Assembly (NCBI RefSeq): GCF_040372045.1
Contig: NZ_BAABWH010000005.1
Strand: one strand, 5' to 3'
DNA length: 64,000 nt
Source of the DNA: Thalassolituus sp006212115
GTDB lineage: Bacteria > Pseudomonadota > Gammaproteobacteria > Pseudomonadales > Oceanobacteraceae
This document shows, piece by piece, positions 25,683 through 34,360 of the stretch (positions are counted from its first letter, which is position 1; each line of letters begins with the position of its first letter). Made by a program: the position numbers and the translations under genes. The notes under the pieces are model-generated. The model saw nothing but the letters and a program-made list of their open reading frames with translations. It searched no databases and was not told the DNA's origin.

Positions 25683-27866
25683 TTAATGAGAGAGCGTTTC
25701 ATCAAGATTTTGTGGATCATAGTGGTCGGTAACACCGGACCGAGTGGAACGCTCCCAGGTCTGCAGATAAGCCTCAGCTGAGGTCATTACTGCTTCATAG
25801 GCCCGTGTAGGCGCCTGCTGCCTCAGGTCTTCGATAAAATCCGCAAGCATGCCGTAATGGGCTACCCCATCTGTGTTGAAATCGAACACGCGGTTACCTG
25901 AGACCTGTTGGTGAAACTCCATGCCAAACTCTGAAATAAAGGGATACGTCAGCGGGTTTTCCTGTGCGTCTGCTCTTGGACCGGGCTGTCCACCCAGTCC
26001 ACTCATGTCGGTACCAATTCCAACGCCATTGAGATATTCCGTATCAGCAAGAATATCCAGATATCGATCAACCCGACGAATCATATCCGTCGCGTCGCTG
26101 TTGTAGGGCGCAACAAATCCACCTGCTTCGATAAGACGACGTGTGTTGCGATGAACAGCACCACCCGGCGCATTTAGCATCCAGCTGTGTGTCGATAGAA
26201 CACCGCTGTACCCCCGAGCCTCGGCGATATCCATTACAGCCGTAGCCGTGGCATCGCTCATGTGATCCAACTCCACCATCATTTTCAGGTCGATCATGCG
26301 GTTTACCAGATAGCTCCCTAATGGGCTCAATCCATGCTGATTGCAGTGCGGATGAGATTCATCGTATTCGGGGTTGAGGTGCACTGCGTCCAGTATTTCT
26401 TTGATGACGGGTACATCACCAATCAAGGGAAAACCAGAGGTCATTGGCTTACCGTGAGTGTGAGGTGCACACTTCTGAGTTTCGAAAAAGCGGCCGGTCG
26501 ACAACAGTTGTCCGATATTGATGAAACCACTCTCCACGACTGACCCTGCCAACTGGTTATCGAACTTATGCGTTGGATACAGTGAGCGAACACCCACGTC
26601 ATACACCTCCTGGAGCTGCGCCTCAATTGTCTCGCGGGTGCAGTAATCGCTCAGACCACAATTGAAGGTTTCGGACGCCTCGATACCAAGAACCACGGCC
26701 ATCCGCCCGGCTGCTATGGTCGCCCGAGCTTCTTCCGGCGTGGTGACTATGTGAAAGAATCCTCGACCCGGGCCTCCAGCCTGAGCGTCCACATACTCCT
26801 CTAGCTCACGCAATCGCTGGGCCTGCAGCCGGATCGAATCCATTACATTGCAGCTGTTTGGGTTAACCCATGAAGCAGGATTGATGCGACTTTGCGCCCA
26901 GCACAGCACCTCATTTTCAACCAGATTGGTCACCATAATGCGCAATCCAGAAAGATATGCTCGCTCCATCCACTTGTAGTAATAACCCGAATGGCTCATT
27001 TGCTGGTGATTCGGCCACCAAGGGAAATCGGGCCACCCGCGTGTATCGTACCGGTGATTGATATCGTCGAATGTGTACAGGTTACCAATCAGATCCAGTG
27101 CGCCATCTTTACCGTGCAGATGAGCCGAATCCTTCAATGCCTCCTCAACGCCAAGCCGATGAAACGGCTCGCCCGCCATAAATTTTCCGCCCATAAACTC
27201 GTATGAGGAAATATGCGTGTGCGCATCGATGTAGCCCCGAACAGGTAGGGCTGGGTCCCCCGCCAGTGCTTCTCTGTTTCCAACCGCGTTGACTGTGATC
27301 TCAGGAAACGTCTCGCAGCCATCGAGCTCGACAAGATGAAACTCGCTTTCCTGATTGTAGGTAAACAGATCGAGAGGACTGGTAAAGAACAACTCCCCTT
27401 CGCGGGTTTTGTGAGCAAGTTGCAGACTATTAGAGGCATTAAACAAACGGATCGCTGTCTCATCTTGCTCAAAACGCCATTCATTTCGCTCCGTTAGCTC
27501 AGAAGTCGCATGAATAATTGCTGAAAAGGTCGTGCTGAGATAACGCCCCTGTTGATCGCGCAGCAAAAAATGATGATCCCGGGTCGGTTTCAGGTAAAAC
27601 CGATTCGCTTCGGTCTGATCGCTCTCTGTAAAAGCATATGTGGACATACCATCTGTCCAGCCGGGGTTCTCCATATGTGTCAGCCAATGGCCAGTATCCG
27701 GAGACTGCACACCAACGCATAGCTGCGCGAGCGCTGGCACACTGCCTGTGTATGGGGTTGCCAGTTCTGGCGGCGGTACCGACGACATGGCTTCGGCCTG
27801 AGACACCAGGGTCAAACTGGCACAAGCCAGTATAAGCGGCTGAAAGCCACGACGGAGAGGATTCAT
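25683..27866 (-). CDS. Secreted M19-like dipeptidase/amidohydrolase with N-terminal extension
   Basis: 727 residues with a signal peptide (ending ALVSQAEA region). Residues about 40-200 form a beta-rich domain possibly of trefoil/fascin type (RFYLKPTRDHHFLLRDQQGRYLS). The metal-dependent hydrolase part begins at DAHTHIS, with GIEAS, MVELDHMSDATATAVMDIAEARG, STHSW and GIGTDMSGLGG; these match the metal ligands and spacing of M19 membrane dipeptidases. A cluster of conserved Cys (LCWAQ, CNVMD, FNCGLSDYC) suggests disulfides. It probably hydrolyses peptides in the periplasm or outside. Confidence 0.78.
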   Translation of the reverse strand: MNPLRRGFQPLILACASLTLVSQAEAMSSVPPPELATPYTGSVPALAQLCVGVQSPDTGHWLTHMENPGWTDGMSTYAFTESDQTEANRFYLKPTRDHHFLLRDQQGRYLSTTFSAIIHATSELTERNEWRFEQDETAIRLFNASNSLQLAHKTREGELFFTSPLDLFTYNQESEFHLVELDGCETFPEITVNAVGNREALAGDPALPVRGYIDAHTHISSYEFMGGKFMAGEPFHRLGVEEALKDSAHLHGKDGALDLIGNLYTFDDINHRYDTRGWPDFPWWPNHQQMSHSGYYYKWMERAYLSGLRIMVTNLVENEVLCWAQSRINPASWVNPNSCNVMDSIRLQAQRLRELEEYVDAQAGGPGRGFFHIVTTPEEARATIAAGRMAVVLGIEASETFNCGLSDYCTRETIEAQLQEVYDVGVRSLYPTHKFDNQLAGSVVESGFINIGQLLSTGRFFETQKCAPHTHGKPMTSGFPLIGDVPVIKEILDAVHLNPEYDESHPHCNQHGLSPLGSYLVNRMIDLKMMVELDHMSDATATAVMDIAEARGYSGVLSTHSWMLNAPGGAVHRNTRRLIEAGGFVAPYNSDATDMIRRVDRYLDILADTEYLNGVGIGTDMSGLGGQPGPRADAQENPLTYPFISEFGMEFHQQVSGNRVFDFNTDGVAHYGMLADFIEDLRQQAPTRAYEAVMTSAEAYLQTWERSTRSGVTDHYDPQNLDETLSH

Positions 27867-28050
27867 AAGTACGCCTTTTTTATTTTTATTACGTAATGCC
27901 TTATCTGATTACAGTACGTGCTTAAAAATGGAGGGCCAAGGCATAAGTCGCAATCGGCCTGAAAAGAACCACCTTCGTCCTACTGGAACCCGTTATGATC
28001 TGGCGTTACAGTAGCGCCTGACTTTTTCACCGAATTTCAGGCGGTTTTTG

Positions 28051-28908
28051 ATGGGATTAATATCAGTATTACGACCAGTGACGGTCGTCTTGCTTACAGT
28101 CTTTCTGGCGTCTTGTGCCACACTGCAAGGCATGGTCGATGTACAGAAACCGACTGCACGTGTCGCCGGTGTAAGCGTTGGCGCATTATCACTGGATCAG
28201 GCCACCCTTCTTGTTGATGTGGCCGTTGCCAACCCAAATGCCTTCGCATTAGATGCGGCTGGCTTTGATATGGATCTGGCGATTGGCGGACAACAACTGG
28301 CCTCGGTTAAACAGCCGGATTCGTCGGTATCTGTCCCGGCCAATGGCGAGGAATCGGTGCAGTTACCGGTGACGTTGAAGTTCAGCGATATTGCCGCGGC
28401 TGTTGGTGGTTTGAGTGGAAAAAATCAGGTGGACTACGCCCTGAACGGTCGGGTGATGATCGACCTGCCTGTTCTTGGGAATATGGAAATACCGCTGAAT
28501 TTCTCAGATATCCTGCCCATTCCCAAACTTCCGGAAATCCGGTTCAGCAATATCAGCCTTAGCGACGTCAGTTGGAGTGGCGCAAAGCTCTTAGTCAGTC
28601 TGGATGTAGAAAATCCTAATGCATTTGGCATCGACTTAAACTCCCTTGCCTACAGCCTGAAAGCCGAAGGTAAGGCATTGGGTACAGGAGCGGTGAACCA
28701 AATCAAACTGGAGCAAGGGCAAGCTCAGAAAGTCGACATTCCACTCGAAGTCAGCCTGACTAATCTGGGGATCAGCTTATTCCGAATGCTGTCAGGCGGG
28801 GATGCTGTAAGCGTCGGCATTGATGGCAGCGCCGATATCGCTCCAGACATCGGCATCTGGAAACCCGAGCCTATGTCGTTTAAGGCAGAGCGTACTCTAA
28901 ACCCTTAA
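28051..28908 (+). CDS. LEA-type-2 (WHy domain) lipoprotein
   Basis: 285 residues from the ATG at 28051 with AGGCGG 8 bp upstream. A lipobox LASC (Cys23) marks a lipoprotein. Two tandem LEA2/WHy domains are seen, each with the NPNAF core (VAVANPNAFALDAAGFDM near residue 70 and LDVENPNAFGIDLNSLAYSL near residue 190). Bacterial members are envelope proteins linked to stress or desiccation. It converges on the ZorAB-like operon. Confidence 0.85.
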   Translation: MGLISVLRPVTVVLLTVFLASCATLQGMVDVQKPTARVAGVSVGALSLDQATLLVDVAVANPNAFALDAAGFDMDLAIGGQQLASVKQPDSSVSVPANGEESVQLPVTLKFSDIAAAVGGLSGKNQVDYALNGRVMIDLPVLGNMEIPLNFSDILPIPKLPEIRFSNISLSDVSWSGAKLLVSLDVENPNAFGIDLNSLAYSLKAEGKALGTGAVNQIKLEQGQAQKVDIPLEVSLTNLGISLFRMLSGGDAVSVGIDGSADIAPDIGIWKPEPMSFKAERTLNP

Positions 28909-28912
28909 CCCG

Positions 28913-29371
28913 TCAGACCGGGTAAAAGGGATAGTCCTCACGGAAACGCTGCATGGAAAAGAGCTCGTCCAGTTGCTCAGACAACCGGCGGCTCTTGCGT
29001 CCGTCCAGACCGAGATACTTCAATTCAGCCAAGCAGTCTGGGCATATACTCAGTTCGCTCTCTGGGTCTCTTGTGCTGGCCTTGATGACCGGCGCATCGC
29101 GCAAACGATGGAGCGCCTCACATCCGGCCAGATGAATACGCCCCTCACCTTCGACCCAGACACGCGAGTTTTTCAGGGCCAACGTTCGGTCTGGCAGTAT
29201 CCTTAGCTGCCCCGGTGAGATATCTGCCCAGCCGTTAGCCAACTGATCACGCTCTCCGTAAGTCAGCTGGTGCTCAGGATCAAACTCAACAAAATGGCCA
29301 TACTTATCCGCGCCCATCTGATGCTTCAACGCATTAAAATCTGGATCATCCATAAAGTTAAACAGCTTCAT
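28913..29371 (-). CDS. Small protein with treble-clef-like Cys/His pattern, third gene of the ZorAB-like operon
   Basis: 152 residues, cytosolic. Its ATG overlaps the ZorB-like stop (29368-29371), so it belongs to the operon. The pattern HLAGC (His80, Cys84) and CPDCL (Cys110, Cys113) followed by LKYLGLDG and an aromatic C terminus (FSMQRFREDYPF) resembles a treble-clef zinc-binding module that also occurs next to nucleases in defence genes. That resemblance is from memory and only a pattern match. It lacks an obvious active site, so it is more likely an adaptor than a nuclease. Confidence 0.6.
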   Translation of the reverse strand: MKLFNFMDDPDFNALKHQMGADKYGHFVEFDPEHQLTYGERDQLANGWADISPGQLRILPDRTLALKNSRVWVEGEGRIHLAGCEALHRLRDAPVIKASTRDPESELSICPDCLAELKYLGLDGRKSRRLSEQLDELFSMQRFREDYPFYPV

Positions 29372-30084
29372 GGTTGAACCCGGTCGAGAATCGTTGCAAT
29401 GCGTCCTTCTGCATCTGTGCGCACTCTGAATTCGACTCGCCGTGAGGCCGACCCCAACTCAACCCCGTCACTATCACGCACGACTTTGGCAGAGGACAGT
29501 CCATTCGCTGTCAGGTTCTGTTTCAGCCAGTCCTTATCCCCGATAACCGGCGGCAGGCCAAGCACATAGGCTAGCGTTGAGCGCGTCCGCTCCTGTGAGA
29601 GGTTCATATTGAGAATGTACGCCTCGTCATCAGAGCGAGCACCGAACCATCCACTCGAGGTGTGCCCTTCGATCCGGACTTCAAGGATGTCATCGCGGTA
29701 CTGTGGCTGAGTGATAATCCGCACATAGCGAGGAAAAAAGTCGTTAAGAATCGACTGAAACTCAGGTTTAAGCTCGGCCTCCCCCTTGTCAAAAAGGACA
29801 TCGGTGTTATTGAAGCGAAATGCCAGATCCTCGTCGAGCTCGGCTCCCCAACGGGCCATATCATCGGCAAACTCAATCTGCAGATCCTTGTACAGCTGAG
29901 TACGCAGCTGATCGTAGAGGATAGCGACGTCACGGATCTTATCGCGCTCGGTCTCGACGTTGATCATGAAGACGACCGAGACAAGCATAAAGACCATCAT
30001 CAATCCGGCCATCAGATCCGATACCGCAACCCAATGGCCTTCGTGATCCTGGGAGTCATCCAGTTTCTGTGATTCGTTGAGCAT
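29368..30084 (-). CDS. ZorB/MotB-like peptidoglycan-binding motor subunit
   Basis: 238 residues. One membrane helix (about 20-42, SDLMAGLMMVFMLVSVVFMINV) contains Asp23 in the position of the proton-carrying Asp of MotB and ZorB. A short linker is followed by an OmpA domain (VLFDKGEAELKPEF, VRIEGHTSS, SQERTRSTLAYVLG, SRRVEFRV), which anchors to peptidoglycan. The SDLM start is more like ZorB than flagellar MotB. It begins 2 bp after the ZorA-like gene. Confidence 0.8.
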   Translation of the reverse strand: MLNESQKLDDSQDHEGHWVAVSDLMAGLMMVFMLVSVVFMINVETERDKIRDVAILYDQLRTQLYKDLQIEFADDMARWGAELDEDLAFRFNNTDVLFDKGEAELKPEFQSILNDFFPRYVRIITQPQYRDDILEVRIEGHTSSGWFGARSDDEAYILNMNLSQERTRSTLAYVLGLPPVIGDKDWLKQNLTANGLSSAKVVRDSDGVELGSASRRVEFRVRTDAEGRIATILDRVQP

Positions 30085-30086
30085 AA

Positions 30087-31328
30087 TCAGTCCTCAACCT
30101 GGCGAGCCAGATTCACCAGTTCGGTCAACTTATCGGTCAGCGGGCTGTAATCGGACACAAACTTCTCGGATAAGGCCGTCAACTGCAGGCCAAACGCGCG
30201 CAAGGCTTTGTTCAACTCCTCTTCCATACCCGTATCCAACTGTGCTACCTGACGTTCCAGTCGCTCGCCGAGTTTTTGCATATGTTGCTGGCTTTGCTGC
30301 TGTTGGCTAAGCAACTGCGTCTGGCTCTCGGCCATGACGGTATGAAGCTGAGTAGTCAGCTCTTTCTGTGTCTGGCTGAGTTCTTCCGTCGCCCATCGTT
30401 GTTGCGACTGAACCGCGTCAGACATCCCCTGCGTCAGGGTAGACAAGCGCTCTTCAAGCCTTGGAAGTCCCTCAGCTGCATTGTTAACCATGTCAGCGAG
30501 GCTACCGAGCTGAGAGTGGATATTCAGGCGCTGAGTCTCAAGGCCAGTAAGCAGCTCTTGTAGCGACTCGGAGATACCGTTGAACGCATTGGCGTTACGA
30601 ACCATAAACTCAAAGGCGTCACAGGCCTCTTTCATCAGACCGGAAGAGCGCTCCTGCTCACTGATGAGATCGTCCAGTTGTTGTCGGTAAGTCTGTTGCC
30701 ATTCCAGCATAGCGACAACGGACTCGTTCAACTGACGGAAGTTCTCACCATACTGTTCGTTGATCTTGGTATTGAACTCGTTCATTACCGACCGGATCGC
30801 TTCGACGAGTGCTCGCGCGTTGGCGTCTGCCATCCTCTGCTGGTAATCGGTAAGGACGTTGACGAGTTCATCGAATCGTCGCTGAGAGGCACTGTGCTGC
30901 TCCATCAGGTCTGATCGAAGGCTCTTATCCGTACCGTCGTGGAGCTGTTTTACTAAAGCCTGCAGAGACAGATCAAGATCGTCTATCGTAGCGGCACGGT
31001 GTTGAGCGGCGTCTCGCCTTCCAGCCTGCTCAATAGCGGCACGAATCTTCAGAGTCAATGCAGCGAAGAGACCTGCAATTGAGGTCCAGAATGCGGTCTT
31101 CAGACCTTCCATCAGGCGGGGGACACTGCCCTGGATATCAGACGTATCGAAGTGCCATAGCCCCAGAGCCACACCTAAAAAAGTACCAAAGATGCCAATA
31201 CTGGTCAGAATCGCCGGAGCGACCTCAGCGGTCTTCGATGAATAACGGAACAGGTGAAAGAAGAGTCCGAGCACCAGTACTGAGCCAATCAGCACCAGCG
31301 TCCATACCGAGAATTGTTCAAGCAACAT
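30087..31328 (-). CDS. ZorA/MotA/TolQ-like proton-channel subunit with long coiled-coil tail
   Basis: 413 residues. Three membrane segments are visible (about 7-27, 37-59 and 77-95), with the ZorA-type block APAILTSIGIFGTFLGVALGLWHF. From residue 110 to 400 it is one long heptad-rich tail with no globular domain, as ZorA has for its intracellular tail. Flagellar MotA has a torque-generating loop and four helices, which is not the case here. Zorya's ZorA uses such a tail to signal phage attack to ZorC/ZorD; no ZorC, D or E is nearby. Confidence 0.8.
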   Translation of the reverse strand: MLLEQFSVWTLVLIGSVLVLGLFFHLFRYSSKTAEVAPAILTSIGIFGTFLGVALGLWHFDTSDIQGSVPRLMEGLKTAFWTSIAGLFAALTLKIRAAIEQAGRRDAAQHRAATIDDLDLSLQALVKQLHDGTDKSLRSDLMEQHSASQRRFDELVNVLTDYQQRMADANARALVEAIRSVMNEFNTKINEQYGENFRQLNESVVAMLEWQQTYRQQLDDLISEQERSSGLMKEACDAFEFMVRNANAFNGISESLQELLTGLETQRLNIHSQLGSLADMVNNAAEGLPRLEERLSTLTQGMSDAVQSQQRWATEELSQTQKELTTQLHTVMAESQTQLLSQQQQSQQHMQKLGERLERQVAQLDTGMEEELNKALRAFGLQLTALSEKFVSDYSPLTDKLTELVNLARQVED

Positions 31329-31670
31329 GATAGAAAGCTCGCTTGGTAAATTTACGCGTCTGTTTAGTGTCAGTTTAGTCGCTATTTACAAGTTCGCTGG
31401 GTTACCTCCGAGTGGCACAAATACAACGTTTGAGGCCAATCCGCACCACTCCCCTTTGCTAGCAGAACAGCCGGGGCGGTACTTGGACGAAATTATTGAA
31501 AAATAAGAAAAAATGCAGCCCAGAGAAATTTACATTTGGGGTTTGCGAATCAGTGATTTAACTGGTTAGAATGCCCTCCTCACGCGCGAGTGAGTAACCG
31601 CCTCGTGCGCTGGAAGTTTGAAATAACAGAAACAATAACGGCCTTCTGGCCACCCTTTTGAGGTATTGAT
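31329..31670. other. Divergent intergenic region between the ZorAB-like operon and fadE
   Basis: 342 bp without a credible gene. It must contain the promoters of both flanking transcripts. A partial FadR-like half site (AACTGGTTAGA near 31560) lies about 110 bp before fadE, but its match to the consensus is incomplete, so I do not call it an operator. GAGGTATTG precedes the fadE ATG as its ribosome-binding site. Confidence 0.6.
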
Positions 31671-34169
31671 ATGACTACGACAATCTGGAGCCTGCTCCTC
31701 GTTGGCGCACTGGTCGCACTGACTTACAAGCGTAGCTCGCTGAAAGTTGCTGCCGGTGTAATGGCTGCATTCACTGTAGCTGCCCTACTGTTCGGTGCAG
31801 CAACCGCTGTTACCGTAATCTCCCTGATCTTCGCGATTGGTCTGGGTGTACTGAGCCTTGACGGTTTCCGTACCAACACTGTGACCAAGCCGATCTTCAA
31901 CTTCTACAAGAAGATTCTGCCACAGATGTCCGAAACCGAGCGCACTGCTCTGGAAGCCGGTACTGTATGGTGGGACGGCGAGCTGTTCTCAGGTAAGCCA
32001 AACTGGCAGATGCTGCTGAACCACCCTAACCCGACTATTCCACAGCGCGAACAGGACTTCCTGGACAACCAGGTTAAGACTCTGTGCTCTATGGTAGACG
32101 AGTGGGAAATCAGCCAGAACGGTGACCTCGCTAAGGAAATCTGGGAATACATCAAGAAAGAACGTTTCTTCTCTATGATCATCCCTGAGTCATACGGCGG
32201 CCTGGGCTTCTCTGCTCAGACTCAATCTGCTGTTCTTCAGGCTCTGACTGTATCTGGTGCGACTTTCTCTACTGTAGGTGTACCTAACTCTCTCGGCCCA
32301 GGTGAGCTGCTGCTGAAGTACGGTACTAAAGAGCAGAAAGACCACTACCTGCCACGTCTGGCAGATGGTCGTGAAATTCCATGTTTCGGTCTGACTGGCC
32401 CACGTGCTGGTTCTGACGCAACTTCTCTTCCAGATGTTGGTGTTGTATGCAAAGGCACTTGGGAAGGTAAAGAAGTTCTGGGTCTGAAACTGAACTTTGA
32501 AAAGCGTTACATCACTCTGGCTCCAGTTGCGACTGTTGTTGGTCTGGCGTTCCGTATGTTTGACCCTGAAGGTCTGCTGGGCGACAAGAAAGACGTTGGT
32601 ATTACCGTAGCACTGCTGCCACGTCACCTTGAAGGCATGGACATCGGCAACCGTCACAAGCCTATCGGTTCTCCGTTCATGAACGGCCCGATCTTCGGTA
32701 AAGACGTGTTCATCCCACTGGACTTCATCATCGGTGGTGCCGAGATGGCTGGTCAGGGCTGGCGCATGCTGGTTGAGTGTCTGTCTGTTGGCCGTTGTAT
32801 CACTCTGCCAAGTTCTGGTGCAGGTGGTGGTAAGTACTCTATCGCTGCTACTGGTGCATACGCACGTATCCGTCGTCAGTTCAACGTGCCAATTGCTAAG
32901 CTGGAAGGTGTTCAGGAGCGCATCGCGCGTATCGCTGGTAACACCTACACCGCTGGTGCTGCTGCACGCGTAACTGCTATCGCAATTGACGAAGGTCACA
33001 AGCCTTCTGTTCCTTCTGCGATCCTGAAGTACAACCTGACTGAAATCGCTCGTCAGGTCGCTGTTGACACTATGGACGTTCACGGTGGTAAAGCCATTAT
33101 CCGTGGTCCTAAGAACTACGTTGAATCTGGTTACTCTTCTGTACCGGTTGCGATCACTGTAGAGGGTGCAAACATTCTGACCCGCTCTATGATCACCTTC
33201 GGTCAGGGTGCTATCCGTTGTCATCCATTCGTACTACCAGAGATGGAAACTGCGAAAGCTGACGACCTGAAAGGCTTCGATAAGGCGCTGTTCGGTCACT
33301 TCGGTTTCATCTTCTCTAACATGAGCCGTGCAATGGTTCTGAACCTGACCAATGCTGCCTTCACTGGTGTGCCTGTGTCTGGTCCTACCAAGCAGTACTA
33401 CAAGCAGCTGAACAAGTACGCAGCTTCTTTCGCAATCTGTGTCGACATCGCTATGTCTACTCTGGGTGGTGAACTGAAGTTCCGCGAGCTGATCTCTGCT
33501 CGTCTGGCGGACATGGTTTCTAAGATGTACCTGGCTTCTATGGTACTGAAGCACTGGGCTGACCAAGGTTCTAACAAAGAAGACCTGCCACTGGTTCAGT
33601 ACTCTATCGAGAAACTGTTCTACGAGTTCGAAGAAGCACACGATGGCTTCCTGAAGAACCTGCCAGCACGTCCTGCTGCATGGCTGCTGCGTGCACTGAC
33701 TATGCCTTTCGGCCGTCGTGCAGAAGCGCCTAGCGACAAGCTGACTGCTAAGGTTGTTGACCTGGTGTCTTACCACACTGACACTCGTGAGCGTCTGATC
33801 CAAGGCATTTACCGTGAAGAAACTTACGGTACGTCTTACGACAACGGCATGCGTAACCCACTCGCTGTATACGACAGCCTGCTGGACCGCGCAGAGAAAG
33901 CTGAAGGCATCTACAAAAAGATTGGCGAAGCTCTCAAAGCTGGTAAGTACGACGAAGCAACTCTGTCTATCGAAGGCCGTATCACTGACGGTATTGAGAT
34001 GGGCGTTCTGACTGCAGACGAAGGCGAGTTCATGCTGGCCTACGAAAAAGATGTTCTGGAAATGGTTCACGTTGACCACTTCCCTCTGGAACACTTCGGT
34101 AAAGTCGCCGAAAACCACGACAAAGGTAAAAAGGCTTCTAAAAAGAAGTCTGATGAAGCAACTGCTTAA
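31671..34169 (+). CDS. fadE: Acyl-CoA dehydrogenase FadE
   Basis: 832 residues, long form as in E. coli FadE (814). Two N-terminal hydrophobic segments (1-70) are followed by the acyl-CoA dehydrogenase domains (GPRAGSDATSLPDVGVV; GYSSVPVAITVEGANILTRSMI) and a DUF1974 C-terminal part, with a Lys-rich tail. FadE carries out the first step of fatty-acid beta-oxidation at the inner membrane. The codon use is strongly biased to a few preferred codons (CTG, GGT, CGT, TCT), which points to very high expression, and it also creates long antisense open frames. Confidence 0.95.
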   Translation: MTTTIWSLLLVGALVALTYKRSSLKVAAGVMAAFTVAALLFGAATAVTVISLIFAIGLGVLSLDGFRTNTVTKPIFNFYKKILPQMSETERTALEAGTVWWDGELFSGKPNWQMLLNHPNPTIPQREQDFLDNQVKTLCSMVDEWEISQNGDLAKEIWEYIKKERFFSMIIPESYGGLGFSAQTQSAVLQALTVSGATFSTVGVPNSLGPGELLLKYGTKEQKDHYLPRLADGREIPCFGLTGPRAGSDATSLPDVGVVCKGTWEGKEVLGLKLNFEKRYITLAPVATVVGLAFRMFDPEGLLGDKKDVGITVALLPRHLEGMDIGNRHKPIGSPFMNGPIFGKDVFIPLDFIIGGAEMAGQGWRMLVECLSVGRCITLPSSGAGGGKYSIAATGAYARIRRQFNVPIAKLEGVQERIARIAGNTYTAGAAARVTAIAIDEGHKPSVPSAILKYNLTEIARQVAVDTMDVHGGKAIIRGPKNYVESGYSSVPVAITVEGANILTRSMITFGQGAIRCHPFVLPEMETAKADDLKGFDKALFGHFGFIFSNMSRAMVLNLTNAAFTGVPVSGPTKQYYKQLNKYAASFAICVDIAMSTLGGELKFRELISARLADMVSKMYLASMVLKHWADQGSNKEDLPLVQYSIEKLFYEFEEAHDGFLKNLPARPAAWLLRALTMPFGRRAEAPSDKLTAKVVDLVSYHTDTRERLIQGIYREETYGTSYDNGMRNPLAVYDSLLDRAEKAEGIYKKIGEALKAGKYDEATLSIEGRITDGIEMGVLTADEGEFMLAYEKDVLEMVHVDHFPLEHFGKVAENHDKGKKASKKKSDEATA

Positions 34170-34186
34170 TCACTGATGTCGTAATA

Positions 34187-34213
34187 AAGAGCCCCGCACT
34201 GCGGGGCTTTTTT
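34187..34213 (+). terminator. Rho-independent terminator of fadE
   Basis: GCCCCGC at 34191-34197 pairs with GCGGGGC at 34201-34207, followed by TTTTTT. Confidence 0.92.
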
Positions 34214-34265
34214 ATGCCTGCAAGAAGGTGATGAAATTCAGTATTGATGCTTAACTGACGGACAC

Positions 34266-34304
34266 AAAAAAGGTGGAGGTACTCTACTGTACTCTCCACC
34301 TTTC
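34266..34304 (-). terminator. Terminator of trxB
   Basis: AAAGGTGGAG pairs with CTCCACCTTT around a 15-nt loop; read on the minus strand the hairpin is followed by TTTTTTGTG. It lies 57 bp after the trxB stop. Confidence 0.8.
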
Positions 34305-34360
34305 ATTTGGACTATCTTAAGCCCCTGAACAACCAGTCCTGTTAAACAGGCTTAGCCCTC

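Noticed and set aside
29368..31328. Flagellar stator MotA/MotB
   Set aside because: The A subunit has three membrane segments and a long coiled-coil tail, not the MotA cytoplasmic loop, and a third gene is coupled. The flagellar cluster is far away.
31560..31575. FadR operator before fadE
   Set aside because: Only a partial match to the FadR consensus; a chance half site cannot be excluded.
32190..34118. Two long minus-strand open frames (344 and 294 residues) opposite fadE
   Set aside because: They lie entirely inside fadE in the opposite direction and have a skewed Ser/Thr/Arg/Val composition produced by its biased codons. No domain or ribosome-binding site is seen.
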